Assembly: GCA_025093985.1 (NCBI GenBank) | Contig: JACAAK010000007.1 | Coordinates: forward strand, 434,001-498,000 | Reading direction: 5' to 3' | Length of the DNA stretch: 64,000 nucleotides | Origin: Calvatia gigantea | Taxonomy: Eukaryota > Basidiomycota > Agaricomycetes > Agaricales > Lycoperdaceae | In this document: one piece after another, positions 1 through 12,258 of the stretch | Layout: each line of letters starts with the position of its first letter | How positions within the stretch are numbered: position 1 is the stretch's first letter | Position numbers and translations under genes: made by a program | Notes under the pieces: model-generated | The model's input: only the letters and a program-made list of their open reading frames with translations | The model's database searches: none | Told to the model about the DNA's origin: nothing

Positions 1-164
1 TGCCCTTGAAATTAAGGATGTATCTACGATATCTCGGTGTCAGCGCCAAATGTCACCGATGACCAACTTAGCGACGGGATCGTTCGTTACCTTATTTTCC
101 ATACATTTGGGGACCATGTCCGCACATTGGAATCCTTCGAGGACACATCATAGAGGGTAATCAT
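1..164 (-). CDS. Glutathione S-transferase, 5' part only (cut by window start)
   Basis: Only the first two exons lie in the window, and the rest lies before base 1. Exon 1 (164 to 91, ATG at 164-162) begins MITLYDVSSKD and ends in W-K-I-R. A 67-nt GT-AG intron (90-24) follows, then exon 2 (23-1) starts Y-I-L-N-F-K. Intron position, phase and protein sequence match the complete GST at 922-1721 on the same strand, so this is a tandem paralogue. The segment is the start of the N-terminal thioredoxin-like domain that binds glutathione. Substrate cannot be inferred. The two copies differ at roughly one third of the visible residues, so the duplication is not recent. Confidence 0.8.
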
Positions 165-921
165 TTTCGAAGTTGATAGGGGGAGGGGTGTTGTCCTGTC
201 CCTGATTCTTTTAAATGCGTTAATGTTGTCCCACAATCATCTAAGGGTAGTCTTACGCATCCTCCTAGACTTCATATTATCCGAGTCACCTGTCAATGGA
301 GCTAACGAGAGTAGTACGTATTCAAACCAGGTAGGCCATAAGAGCCGCTCCTGAAGCTCGAGCGAACAAAAGCCACTGTCTGCTGAAAATGAGATGAATG
401 TTTCATTGGAAGCGTCACACGACCGACCTACTTGCGGTGATAGCCGATGGGGGATTTTTGAGCACACCTAACCCTTAATGCCAACTCCTAAGTTTGCCTC
501 AAATGGGTTAAGGTGTCCAGGTCCCTGCTTAGAAGGTCGGTATTGAAGCGGAGGTTGATGAAGAGGTTGATGACATTCTCAAGCTTCAAGCTTCAAGCTT
601 CAAGCCTCAAGCGTCGTCCTCTACACTCGAAAACCATGTATTAAATCAGAGCGGTAAAATTACAAAGGAAAGCGGGAGCTGTAGGTTTCTCTATCGGACA
701 AGGGAGACGCCGAAGTAAACCACCCGTGCCCTCGCACGCCAATGGAAGAGAGCCATCGTGGCCTGAGGTTTGATATTTAGCCCCTGAACTTCCATAAAGA
801 CATTGGGGGTGATCCTGAACAATGCGTGAAACTGGTAAGCAGCGCAAAAATGCTTTAATCGTTTTATACGAAGTTGGCAAGTGATACACATGTTGGACTC
901 AGAGAGAATGTGTTCGCTCCC
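165..921. other. Intergenic, no gene seen; short tandem repeat inside
   Basis: No convincing coding frame with splice signals was found. The only structure is the short tandem repeat near 578-611. The rest is probably the shared spacer of the two tandem GST genes and the promoter side of the first copy. Confidence 0.5.
578..611. repeat. Heptanucleotide tandem repeat (CTTCAAG)n
   Basis: About five consecutive copies of a 7-nt unit (CTTCAAG), the last ones slightly degenerate (CCTCAAG). The period of 7 is not a multiple of 3, and no coding frame crosses it. It is a plain minisatellite-like simple repeat in the spacer between the two GST genes. Confidence 0.8.
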
Positions 922-1721
922 TTAGTTAAGAGTCGCATATTTCTCCAACAGGACCAACAGATCGTTCCACCTCCCTCCATTCCACGTTTGAATATTCCTC
1001 CACTCCTCACTTTCCTCGCCGAGGCAAATTTTCAATGCTTTGATCAGGGAGACGACCGTGAAATCGGCGAAGGTGGGGGCGTCCCCCATGAAGAATGGGC
1101 CTGGGCTCTTGCTCAACCATCCATCAATCACATCAAAACAGGCTTGAATTTTCTTCCAAGCCTCTACACGCTCCTTTCCCTCTGCAGGCTCCACATCTTT
1201 CAACGGTTTTCCAAAAACTATGCTCCGGGTACGGGTGAAGTATTCCGCACTCGGTGGATTCAGGAGTGTGACTGGGATCCTCGGCAAGTAAGCAGGCCAA
1301 AGAGGTGTGATCAGTTGGTAGACCTGGTCATAGAAGGCTTTTTGGAGCGCCTCGCTGCCTGGAGGAATGGCTTTGGGGGTAGTAGGGTATGCTTTGTCGA
1401 GATATTCTGCGATCTTGTATGAATCGGAGAGTGGGACCCCGTAATCACCGTCCACAATGGAAGGACAAGTATAAAGGGGGCTTCCATCTGATTTTTTGCT
1501 GGATGGTGGGATCCCAATCTTCTTGAACTCGCTTTCAAGTTCGGTGTATTCGAGGGAGACGGTCGTGTAAGGAAGCTGCTTATAGTTCAAGACATATCTG
1601 GTGGCAATTCAAGTTAACACAAGTTTGAGAAAGGAGAACGACGGGCTCGCCTTGTTTTCCACGGATTTGGGGACCATGTCTTGAACGGTTCCCGCGCAGC
1701 AAGATCGTAGAAAGTAATCAT
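922..1721 (-). CDS. Glutathione S-transferase (UstS / etherase-related type)
   Basis: Cytosolic enzyme that conjugates glutathione to small electrophiles. The fungal family with N-terminus MITxYDL and a conserved SDGSPLYTxPSIVD segment is annotated as UstS-like or etherase-related GST, so detoxification of plant or secondary compounds is likely but the substrate is unknown. Exon 1 is 1721-1651 (ATG at 1721-1719) and exon 2 is 1597-922, giving 248 residues, full length for the family. The thioredoxin-like domain covers about residues 1-95; the helical C-terminal domain follows, with motifs PGPFFMGDAPTFADF and WNGGRWNDLL near the end. The 53-nt intron (1650-1598) starts with GC (GCGAGC), not GT, and ends in CAG; the frame and the paralogue at 1-164 support this non-canonical donor. 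The gene is otherwise open and looks functional. Confidence 0.88.
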
Positions 1722-3145
1722 GGGTAAGCGCGAGGGTTTTCATCCCCAAGTAGGTTTCATTTATAAAAACGGATTCGGGCACCTGCGGATGTTTTTGCCA
1801 TGGCCTGACGGTGTCGAAGTAATCTGAGGTCCATTCCCAGATTACTAAGGAGTCTCCCAGGTGGAGGTATTAATTTGGCAGGGTAATCACCAGACCACTC
1901 CCCAAATCGGATACCCACATCTAGAATTTGGTACACAAACCCCCAGACCTTTCCCGATGTAAATCGCAAAAATCCCCAGGATTCCGTGTAAACCACAAGC
2001 TTAGGGCTCGGATCAGGGTTCGTCACTTGTGTTTAGGGGTCGTGCTGGAGGTTCCTGGAGTGATTTTTAGCCCGTCAACCCTTTTGTGGCGAGTGTGTTG
2101 AACACCAATATCAATCAGCTCGTGACCCAGCTCTCGGAGAGATTAACCGACATCAACACCAGTGCCGCCGCGTTGCTGTAATATGATGCGTTGCAAAATG
2201 CCGCACAGTCGCATGGAGAATACTCTTCACGCTCACGATAACCTAGAAAGTAATAAGCTTTCCACGACAGTTCCAGGAAAGGCTTGCATCGGGTGCCCGG
2301 TCTTCTGGAATATGGTGCGTTTGGTTTCAGCACGGTAGCCGGTTCCGCACAGGACAGCCCACCACGCTCGTTCTATGACGTCAATCCAACCAATTTGAGA
2401 GGATCCACCCTGCCGATAACGGTGTTGCCGCGAGCTGGGCTGCTGCCATCAAGCAGGCCTATGCGATTACCGAGTGGGTCGTGACCAGTGGTGCACAAGG
2501 ACTTGGTTTCTATCCCGTCTTTTTTCGTTCTCCCCACTCATTTGGTTCTACTTCTTCCTGCCTCCCTGCAGCTTTTACGCAATCAGCTGTTCCTTCCTTG
2601 TTCTTTGACCTTGTGCTATTGGTTCTTCCCACCGCCCCCCCTGCTCTTCGTTCCTGCCCTCGTCGGTTATTGTACCCGCAGATTTAGGCCCCCTAAAAAT
2701 CATAAGCAACCAAGTTGTATGGCAAAAAAAACCATGACTCACTCCCGAGCATCTTTGACATCTCCTCGTAGGATGATTGGTTGGTGCCCTTCGGCCCTGT
2801 GGTATAGGTACTCTGGAAGAAAGTTGCAAGCAACTTCGACACTCGGCCCGATTGAGGTGAACAGAGAAGATGTTAACCACTCATCATGTCTCGAGGAGTG
2901 AGAACCGCGGCGCAATACGATTCACCCCGGGGAACATGCACAAGCGGCTGCAAACCTCCACAACCAAGGAGCAGTGATGCAGTGAGGCTAGAACATCCTA
3001 TCATCGAATGGCTTATCCTTATCGGGGTGTCGCAGTCATCAGGACAACATATAGAGGGAAAATATGCCATACTATATAATAAATAAAAAGACACCCCAAA
3101 TTCCAAAGGATTGTCAAGTTTGAGTTTTGAACGCGAGATACTCCT
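1722..3145. other. Intergenic with possible gene debris near 2080-2510
   Basis: No intact gene. Between about 2080 and 2170 the + strand reads as a plausible amphipathic peptide (...NTNINQLVTQLSERL...) that runs into a stop. Around 2410-2510 another frame gives an A/W-rich stretch (VAASWAAAIKQAYAIT). The pieces look like fragments of one lost gene, but I do not recognise the family. The rest (2520-3145) shows nothing I can support. Confidence 0.3.
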
Positions 3146-4894
3146 CTATGCCCGACATGTCAACTCTCCTCCTACCATCGCGATCGTCGCGCCAAGACAC
3201 CACCCCAGTTCCGTCCCCGCAATCTTCTTCCCAATCATCATCTCCCTCTCATCCCTAAACTCATACCCCAACCTCAACAACGAATGCATAAACGTCAAAT
3301 CCAGACACCACTCCGGCCGCCCTTCAAGCTCCTCCATCAACTCCCGGTTAGAACCCCAATGCTTCACCCACTCCGTCCGTCCACGGCAGACAATGTCGGC
3401 AGCAGTCGCGATGGTAGCCACGTCGAGTGTTGGTTCAGAAGGGGACTTGGATTTGGATATTTGAGAGGGGGTGAGGAGAGGGAAGACCCGGTCATAGAAG
3501 TAAGAGAGCAGGAGGACTTTGCCGGATGGGAAGGTATCAAGAAGGGAGGGTTGATATACCCCATTGAAGGAACAAGGCTTGAGTTCACAGATCCTATGCG
3601 GAGCGACTCATCAGTCCTCGCGCCTAACTGAATAACAACGATATACGTACGCATCCTTGGCAAGAACCAGCTGCATGATGCGGTCGCAGGCTTCGAGGGA
3701 GCCAATATCGTCACCATCCATCGTTACGTTGCGCTTTGCGCCGGTTGTCTCATCTTCGATTTCAACGACTCTCCGAGTGCCCCTGGCGAGACATGGATTG
3801 CCCGTGAAATTATATTCGGTTTCCTTGTTTGAGGTTGTTGTTCGGATCGAGGCCATGAAGTCAACGAGGCGATGAACGTGTTGGCGGGCTTTCATGAGTC
3901 CGTAACCGAGGTATGAGTGTTGATACAAAATGTATTTCCGTCCTCCGAAGGCTAGGTCATATTTGTGTTCGCCACTTTCTAAATGACCATCAGAGGTGAA
4001 AACAGGTTCGAACACAATCTGTGTCGAAGCGCCTCCAAGGTCAAGGACAGCATACGTCAGTGTGTTAGGCGGTGTGCCAGCACGAATGGTGTTGAGGAGG
4101 TAGTTGGCTGTGATCCATGCATATACACCCTCGTCCTTTCCATCCATAACGACAACCGTGTCTTTGTCAGGGAGTTGGAAGGGAAAGTGATTCCGTAGGC
4201 GATCCTCCACTGCCCGGAGGAATGTCGTTGCTTTGTGAACCAGGAAGGAGGCGAAGGCCAGCAGTCGCCTTGACTGCCACTGGTGTGCATTTCCTCAAAC
4301 TTTCCGGCACAACGCGTACGGCCTCGTCAAGGAGACTATCTAAACTTTTTGCTGCTTCCTCCGGCTTGCCCGCGTAAGAAGAAAGGCCTGGTTGTGTCAT
4401 TTTGAAGACTTCATATTCGTATTCTGGTGATGAGCCGCAGTTGTTGAACTTGTATACATGGATTCGGGAACCCGTAGATCCAGCATCAATCATGAGGGCG
4501 TATTGTACAAGGGAAGCATCCGGGGAGTGTGGGCGAGTACAATGTGTGGTTTTCAGAGGGTTGGGGTCGGTTTCCCAGGACGTGGGATGGACGAGTTGCT
4601 TGGCGGGTTCGTTGCTGGAATTACTGTGACTGATATCCGTAGGAAGATTTTCAATGTCATCGTCATAATTCGGTAGACCTTCGGTTTTTTGAGTAAGTTT
4701 TGACCAACGTATGGAGGTATCGCACCTTTATCCTTGTTCCAAAGGTAATTTTCGCTGCGCGGTGCAGCGAACCAGAGAACTCCCAGGACCAAGCCAGCTA
4801 TGATAGCATATTTCTTCCAATTGCGTCTGCTGACTGGACCTCTCTGTGGACCAAGGCCACCCTCCAAACGGTCATATGTACTGGAACCTGCCAT
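3146..4894 (-). CDS. GDA1: Golgi guanosine diphosphatase (GDA1/CD39 NTPase), two frameshifts
   Basis: Type II Golgi membrane enzyme that hydrolyses GDP to GMP after mannosyl transfer, letting GDP-mannose/GMP exchange continue. ATG at 4894 begins MAGSSTYDRLEGG. A single transmembrane anchor lies near residues 30-48 (YAIIAGLVLGVLWFA). Apyrase conserved regions appear in order: DAGSTGSR, VKATAGLRLL, DEGVYAWITANYLL, LDLGGASTQIVFEP, and CSFNGVYQPSL. A 57-nt intron (3650-3594) is spliced as GATGC|GTACGT...CATAG|GATC; the last exon is 3593-3146. The reading frame breaks twice: in an A6 run at 4685-4690 (one base short) and at 4216-4220 within SQSND..RAVEDRL (one base extra). The two changes cancel in length (about 563 residues). 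Everything around them is conserved, so sequencing error or very recent damage is likelier than an old pseudogene. Confidence 0.88.
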
Positions 4895-5271
4895 TTTGTT
4901 GGCCGTGGGTCTCGCTGGTGGCTCTGTAGTCGTATTCTTTCGAGAACGGACCGCTTGGGCGCGGGTGGTATCAGTACTGCTGGAACGTTGTAGTTCTTGG
5001 GGGTTTACACCGTCGTCACTGTTGTCGCCGTTGTCGTCGTCGTCGTGGTCGGTATTGTGAACGCCAGTGAATTTGTTCAGCAAGCGGTCATCCAGCATGA
5101 ATAAGATCAAATGACTGGACAAACAAACATCATTCAAACACTGCAAATTCATCCATTCAGCCATCACCGCCATCATCACACAGAACAATTACATTCAGGG
5201 TCGAACATACTGAACGAATAATGCACGTCCAGAAGACAAACTTGACGTGGATACCACGAACAAGACACACT

Positions 5272-7141
5272 TTACAACAAATTCCATTTTTCCTCAATGC
5301 CCAAGGCGTCCTCAACTAACTTTAAGGCCCCAACCACACCATGAAGCGTCTGCTCCCGCTCAGTCAGACCATTCCCATCCTCCACGCCACCGAAAATAAC
5401 CGCCTCGTCCACTTGGATACCAACAAGCACTAGGATCTCGCAAAATCTCGACACCCCCAACACCGCTGCTTCGAACCCTTCAAGTGCACGTGTTGCTTCC
5501 TCTTGCGAGGAGACCCTTGGAACCGTGTTGCCAGACGAGAACCAGTCGCGCGCTTGGTAGAGCTGGGCTCGGATAAGGCGTTTCGTGGACACTTGTTCGG
5601 AAAGCAGTTTTTCCAGTTTTTGGATATTGAAACCGACAGCTGGCATTTGTGTTTCGGTTTGTTCGAGAAGATCACGAAGTTTTGCTCTGGTCGCTGGATC
5701 GGCATCTGAGACGTCTCCAGAACGTTGGATATTCTTCTCGAAACCTTCCAAGAGCGAGATGAGCTGGGTGATCTGGCCTCGGAGTCCTTCGTAAATCAAG
5801 TTCACTGAGCTCTGGAACTGAACTCTACCCTCCCCACTATGAGTCAGTCTCATTATGTCCTCCGTCACTTGAGCTGCCTTTCTCATTTTCTGTACATCTT
5901 TCTCTAGACCCGCTAGTTTTGTGTTGAACTCGACCTGTCAACCTGTCGGTACTGCTGTACCCTTGACGGGGCATCCGCCAACGCACCTCTCTGATATCCA
6001 CGTCAAAACTGAGCTGATAATATTCCCGAATATTGGTCATCTATCAATGGCTCAGGAAGGGAATACCGCAACAGATTCTCACTCACCTGGTCTTTATACT
6101 CTTTGTACTGTGTCGCCGCCTCCGCCCAGTCATTTTCTACTTCCTGGTCCAGCTCACCAGCAGCCAGACCATTCTTTCCCACTTGTGACTGCATCCGAGT
6201 TAGCTTGTCTTCAATATCCTTCCACAATCCGAGAAACCTCGACATGTGCATTCGGACATCCGCTATATCGTTTGCGAGGACTTCCAGTCTACTCAACGTG
6301 TCGGATAACGTGAAATTTTCCAATTTTCTCCCTGCCCAAAGTAAAAATTCCCTCTCGTTGCCACCGACTAAGAAAACGACTCACTTTTTGGAGGCGCTTC
6401 GTACACACCATTAACTCCGAGCGCTGCTCTGGTTGGCTCTGGTAATAAGACGGGCATCGTGACGAGGGTTGACACTCGGCCACTTGCCATCATTACCTGG
6501 CCCATCGCTCGCGCGACACTATGAACGTCGGGATTTACCTGCGTGCTTTTCCTCCTTCGCCCAGCGCTACGCAAAACCCCCTGTAGCACGACAGGACCTG
6601 TAGAACAACTCATCTTGTCATGCCATACTTCAGTAAGGAGATCTCGAGATTCTTTTTGTCGACTCACCTCTCTGAAATTCCCGGAAATTTCACCAAGCAT
6701 CTTGAAAGACCGCTCAACCCTCTCGCACCCATCATTCGCTCGCCTGATGAGGTTACCAAAATCAGGTTGCATCTCCCCCATCAGCTTTCCTTGGGTGGTG
6801 GCTCGAGTGAAGAGAACGCCTTCTGCGAGTAGCATCAATCCGTCATCGCTCGTGGCCATGCTTAAGTCAATCGCCTCGCTGAATCTACGACCTTGAATTT
6901 GAGTGCCTTTGATCATGAGGTCTATAGTTCCGTCGTCACTGTAGCAACACCAGGTATGAATCGGACCCCGGGTGTGTTTAGAAGACAAGACGCTAACCCA
7001 CCTCGAGGCTTGAGACCAAGGCTCAATCTGCCTAAAAACCTTCGTAGCGACTGCTAACAACGCATTCACATTAATTTGGGTTTCTTTGCCTTTTGACGAG
7101 CGGAAAGGTAGCGAATCATAGGCGACGTCGACGCGAGCCAT
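5272..7141 (-). CDS. Uncharacterised helical/coiled-coil protein
   Basis: I do not recognise a named family. Four exons are supported: 7141-6385, 6331-6087, a 27-nt exon 6013-5987, and 5934-5272, joined by 53-, 73- and 52-nt GT-AG introns with continuous frame (about 563 residues). The first in-frame ATG is at 7141 (MARVDVAYDSLPF). A further 63-nt in-frame segment (7001-6939) has good intron borders (GTGGGT...CTACAG) and may be removed, so the protein could be 21 residues shorter. The N-terminal half has a compact block (SEAIDLSMATSDDGLMLLAE). The rest is rich in heptad-like helices (residues ~280-480), as in cytoplasmic scaffold or priming-type proteins. There is no signal peptide or transmembrane segment. 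All junctions are open, with no frameshift. Confidence 0.72.
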
Positions 7142-9812
7142 CGCGACAAGGGAAATCAACAGGGAGAGGTGGCGATTTTGCGTAAGAACATATGCCTCGA
7201 GGTTTCCTGGTTGCCAGTTATTAGTGCGGATTAAGCCGATCTCCACGACGTCAGACGTGCACCCAAACACGAATTGCTATTAAGCGCCAGATACACACAC
7301 CCACGGCCTATGCCTATTAATTCTCGTGGCGTCTATTAGGTTGAAGGGTATTCTTTTAGGAAGCATTCAAAACCCCTCGGGGTCTGTGCCCCCCCCCCCA
7401 ACATGTGGTCTGGGGCTGGTGATCTTTGTGATTAGGTCCGAGTTAAAGTTCGTGTGGGGCGCCATTCTTCTTGCTGTTGATACCTCGATAACATTCTAAC
7501 TTACTGGCCTGGTTGGGTCCCAAGTTCTGGGGCCAGTGATAGTCCAGCTTTTTTTAGCGTGTATCAACAGGATGCCAGTTTACGCATTTGTGCTAGTGGT
7601 CGCCTGATGGCATTGGCCAACACGCCCCAACAGGGGAAGGCGGGCGCTAACCATTGGCTGTGCATGAGCTTATCAGTTGCAATGCCAAGCACGCACTTCA
7701 CGTACTTCCCCGGTGGTGTGATCGCTTAATGTAATTCATCGAGAAATCCCAAACACTGGGATGCGACAACACGCGGGACGGCCGGCGGACCAATTCAATC
7801 GCTTGGATCAAACATAAACCACCCCGTCGATCACCTCTCCGAAATTGTGGAAGTCAAGGAAGGTTCTATGATAAGAAGTTGTAAACATGCTTCAAGTTGG
7901 GGAATGACAATGTGGTGATGGTTGTCGTTCCTATCTGGCACTTATATTGGCACGCCATGAATAGCGGAAGACCTTTGTCGGCTAATAAGCGAGGGTTGCC
8001 TAAGTAGGGGTTGGATCGCAGAGATGAGGCGGTTCTATCAGCCCGGCGTTGGTTGATTAATGTAGGATGGAGACGCGCAACTCCTGCTACTTGTTGTTCT
8101 AAGTCTAATCTTACTAGTCAATACCTTACATTGCGACCGCCCTGGTCGGGAAGGGAGACTGCGGGCAGCTCGCACTCACGATCATCACCAAGGGGTCGCC
8201 TTTGAAAACTTCACAAACATTCAGTGTCTTACGGGGCACCGTTCAACTAGGGAGGGCAGAACTCAAGACAGAACACTGCCCCAGTCGGTGGAGTCTCGCA
8301 GCGATGAGTCTGTATAGAATTGTGAAACTAGCAGAAGGAGACCGTTCTGGTGGTCTGCTATCTCGCGTATCACGCTGTTTGTTTGCTTGAACCTGAATTA
8401 CTCGTGTCCATCCTTATTCGCAGGTTAATATCACCTTATGTAATTGATCACAATCTTTGTCAACACGAGGAGCCAAGACCTCTAAAGGTGAGCTGAGGAG
8501 GGTAGCAACGAAATCAAACTACAAAGTCGTTAGATAAGAGGGTAGAAGCGGGCGACAGAAGTTGATTATTTGGTGGTATTTGGCTGGAACCTCAAATCTA
8601 CCCAGTCAATAACCTAGCTCCTTCTTGCGATCATGTAGCCAGTATATACCTGATGCGAAAGGCATCGATGTGTCAAGCAACAAAACGATCGTGAATAATC
8701 ATCGCCGATCTCCGTACGGCACCTGCCGCTCGGTATTTCTCCGGGTCGACGACGATCAATCCTTATTCCACCCTTAAGTATTAAGTATTGCAGTGAAGTA
8801 TAGAAAAGGCTAGGAACCGTTTTGGGGCTTGAACCCCACACGAACAAAGGGGTACTAGAACTTTATGGTCATATGTTGACAAGTCCAACGAGACTGAACA
8901 GGGTACCCATCCTGGTAGTGTTCTTCTCCTGTTGTACTTGAACTTCCGTCCCACAAGGAGGATTCTTGTCACATTCTGGCCTGCACGGCAATTTTGCAAC
9001 CGGTAACGGAGCACAGGTTTCTGATACTGAGCATTGGAGACCTACCTCAACGTCATACTAGAAGCAGTTTAACATTGCCTGAGGTCTGAGGCTTGATTGT
9101 TACTAGAGTATAATTGATCCGTCCTTGCAAAGGACCGACATGCACGCCGGATGCGGTACCACGTTCTATCACCGATGACCGGTTAACAAGTTTGGACGAG
9201 TCTGCTGCCAGAACAAGGAATCATTCCATCCTCGCTTAGAAGCTGCGTGCTGAGCGGATTTACAGACTGGTAAGCGAGTCCTATCAAAGAAATTTCCCTG
9301 CCCGTAAACCGAAAGAGATTGTGCCTCTGCTCAGAGCCAGGAAATATCGTCTCAGGTTAGCGTCTAATTTCAGTAGTTCCACGTTCAAAGTTACTGGCCT
9401 GCATCCCTTACGTTACCCTGAGTTCTTTGCCATAAAAACCCGGTCAACAGTTAATCCTTCGCTTAATTAATGGTGGCATTAGAATCAAGGCGACTTCTGC
9501 GGACGTTCTAATACATGTAAACATTCTCACCAACTGCACAGGGTAAGCATTGCGTCATCCCTGAATGTCGAACCGGATCTGGATAACTGCTTCAAAGCGA
9601 TTAGCAGCAGATAGGCGAGATCCAAAGCAGATGTCAAGTTCTCGCAGCATGAGAAGTACGTCCGGTCCCCAGCGATGTATCAAATCTGATTCTATTCCCC
9701 GGAATGTACGAAACTTACAATAGAATTGTTTATGCAACACATTCGTTTCTGCGCCTTCAAATACTCAGCTGTCGAGAGGAATAGTGTCTTCTTCTCTTCT
9801 CTTCCCTGAGCC
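7142..9812. other. Long intergenic stretch, no recognisable gene
   Basis: About 2.7 kb in which no frame longer than about 80 codons has family resemblance or splice support on either strand. A run of eleven C lies at 7389-7399. The far end (about 9.7-9.8 kb) is pyrimidine-rich (TCTTCTCTTCTCTTCC) just before the zinc-finger ATG, typical of a fungal core promoter. The rest may be relics of decayed genes or transposons. Confidence 0.4.
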
Positions 9813-11031
9813 ATGCACTCAGCCCACAAAGACGCTAGTATCGACAGCCTCCGGCGGAACCCTACGGATGGAGCCTACCACTGCCCTCACTGCGATGCTC
9901 CCTTCACAAGACGATCGAACCTGAGACGGCACTATCACATTCGTGAGCATGAACTTGTTCTCACCCCTCAATTCCCTTGTAACGTCTTCCATAGATACGA
10001 GAAACATGGTGCACAAGTGCCAAATTTGTAATCAAGTATTCGCGAAAGGGTGGGTTCCCTGGCAATTCCTTTGACATATTTACCTATTCGTTCGTTATCC
10101 AGCGACGAGCTGCAGTCACATTCATTACAATGCAACGCAACTCCCTCCTGGGAACCACCAACAAACCGTATGATGCAAGCGATGACCCAATATGCACCAG
10201 ATACCGGTGTTCAGCACAACGTCGGTTTCAACGGAAGCTTGGGAATAGTCGGCACCCCTATCCACGAACACCCCCCCGCGATTCCAGATGACTTTATTCA
10301 CGTCGACCTATTCCAGCAGACAGAGCCCTTGAAATGTCATGAGCAATCTGCACAGGAATTCCAGGACTTTTTCTCATCAATATCATCTGCGCTCTCTGAC
10401 AGCCCTTCGACGCCCTCTACAGCGTCAGAAATCACGTCTGCTTCTTTCCCCTTCCCGTATATGACCCAACGGTCTGAGAGTTCCTCATCATCGAACGTAT
10501 GTCAAAATAAATTTCTCCGCCTTGACCTCGCTCTCATTCCTCGGCAGGGATCGCCTTCACTTTCCTCCGCAGTATTCCCTACGTCCCCGTATATTCTCAA
10601 TTCGGAAGAGCGAGCGAACTCCATCACAAAATGGGACAAGTTCAACAACACAATGATGTCGTCTGCAGACCAAACCAGCCTACACGGCAAGCCAGTGTAT
10701 ACCCAGAAACAAGTGGAGGATATGTTGGATACAGTGGGCAGCTGCTTTCTCAATACAATCGTGAGTTCCCCGTGACGTTGACACTCTGTGCTATTGTTGA
10801 TGCTGCCGACCCTGTCTTCAGGATGCTGTTCTTCAGCGTACGCGGGCGGCAGAGTTGCCGTTAGCACAGGAGATACCTGAGCTCCAAACCCTTAGCGGAT
10901 CACACGGAAGTTCTATGAGCGTCGAGGCACGAAAGATGATCCTAGTTGAGACCATTCCCAGATTGATGGCAAGCCTCCAGACCATGAGGGACAACCCATT
11001 CGGGGGGAGCCATCACTCCCTTCCCCCATAA
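9813..11031 (+). CDS. C2H2 zinc-finger protein, probable transcription factor
   Basis: Likely nuclear DNA-binding regulator. Five exons join in frame: 9813-9942, 9995-10049, 10103-10496, 10548-10760, 10822-11031 (introns 51-61 nt, all GT-AG), giving 333 residues. Near the N-terminus is a classical finger (CPHCDAPFTRRSNLRRHYHIH, residues ~24-44), followed by a second, degenerate finger (CQICNQVFAKGDELQSHSLQC) whose last ligand is C or unusual spacing. Introns 1 and 2 cut inside and just after the finger region. The remainder is S/T/P-rich and disordered, as in activator regions, with a helical C-terminal tail. Two fingers with little else resembles many lineage-specific fungal regulators, so no target can be inferred. 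Frame is intact. Confidence 0.82.
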
Positions 11032-12249
11032 CCGTGCTATAGATCTATTTATTATCTTACCCTTTCTTTACTCCTATTCATATCGTGTATGCGCATGCGC
11101 TTTTCCATATGGATGTATGGATTTGTACAATAGTAGATGAATCGGTTTTAGCCGTGATACCGAAATCCGTAACATGACTCTGAGAAACATGACTAACACT
11201 GACAGCTTGAAACGTGCAAATGGCGGTCTTGCTCAGTTTGCGCCCGGCCGATCCGTCCTCAACCCTGAATGATCTGCAGCACTGCAGGTTGATTAACTCT
11301 AGGAAGTTGCCATGAGCGCAGGACCTCAACTCTTTAATGTATATAGATTTCCACTCGATCTAAAGCAGCTTAAGATCTATGAACACTTTACCTGGTTATT
11401 GGTGAGAAAACGCCAGGTTGCGGTGAACACGGGAGAATATGCTCACTTGTGGTTTCTAGTCCCCAGCAAGCGGAGCTGTTTAAGTATTAACCTCCATACC
11501 GTTCCTGTGGCATCACAAAGCTCAAGAAGCGAAGTAATTTCGTCGTCCGGCATGTGCGGGAGTAGCTATTGCTGCAGCATTTCTAAGGAGGTACAGCAGG
11601 GAGTTATCATGAATCAGAACATCTCGCTTGTTTTCAAGCGAGAGATGTTAATGGGACGTCGTAGTCCACCAGTATCTTTGCCGGAGTGTGATCTAAGCGT
11701 TCTGGTCGGAAACTGAACTAGTCATCATCGTCACAACGGCGTTCACGCTACCATTTTGATAAGCGAGACACAAGTGAAAGGGGTTAGGGAAACTGATCAT
11801 TGTCATGAATTTGAGTGAATGTGTTGGGAAATTGTGGAATCATCAAATCTCAGGGCCGGGCTCAGGTTTAATTCCATTTTTTAGCAGATTATAAACAGCT
11901 GTTGTACATGTAGCTGGGACGACTCAAAACTGATCATTTGTGAAATCCGGCGTGCGAATAAGTTCACCGTTATATGAAGGGCCCCTGCTTTGACACTGAC
12001 AGGTCGGGCATGTGCAAAATTGATGCCGGTTATTGCCATAATTTGAATTATTAATTTCTGCAGGTCGGCTCAGAGCAAGCCTTGATAACAATCCTCAGAA
12101 GGTAGTTGAGCAGAATGCCGAACTTGGGCGTTGTGATAAGACGGCGCAGCTTGGAGATCCTTGCCAGGGTAGCTCAAAACAAAGTCATGTTCAAGGGAAG
12201 GAGCAATTGCATGAGAGATGTGCGACAACCAACTACGGTGATACTAGAG
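11032..12249. other. Intergenic, no supported gene
   Basis: A 134-codon ATG-initiated frame at 11312-11716 (+) exists, but it has no family resemblance, no splice context and mixed composition, so I do not call it. The region separates the zinc-finger gene from the tRNA gene. Confidence 0.4.
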
Positions 12250-12254
12250 AAAAA
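12250..12254 (-). terminator. Pol III T-tract terminator of tRNA-Ala
   Basis: On the minus strand, T5 lies 4 nt downstream of the tRNA 3' end (12259), the usual RNA polymerase III stop signal. Confidence 0.7.
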
Positions 12255-12258
12255 GAAA

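Noticed and set aside
578..611. Short direct repeats as a CRISPR array
   Set aside because: Seven-base units without spacers in a eukaryotic genome; plain microsatellite.
6939..7001. 63-nt segment as a certain intron of the helical protein
   Set aside because: Borders are good, but length is a multiple of three and both forms stay in frame; left as optional.
7389..7399. C11 run as a functional element
   Set aside because: Isolated homopolymer, no surrounding structure.
8800..8870. GGGGTTCAAGCCCC hairpin resembling a T arm (minus strand)
   Set aside because: No matching D or acceptor arms upstream; only a short hairpin.
11312..11716. 134-codon ATG frame on + strand
   Set aside because: No family resemblance, low-information composition, no splice or promoter support.
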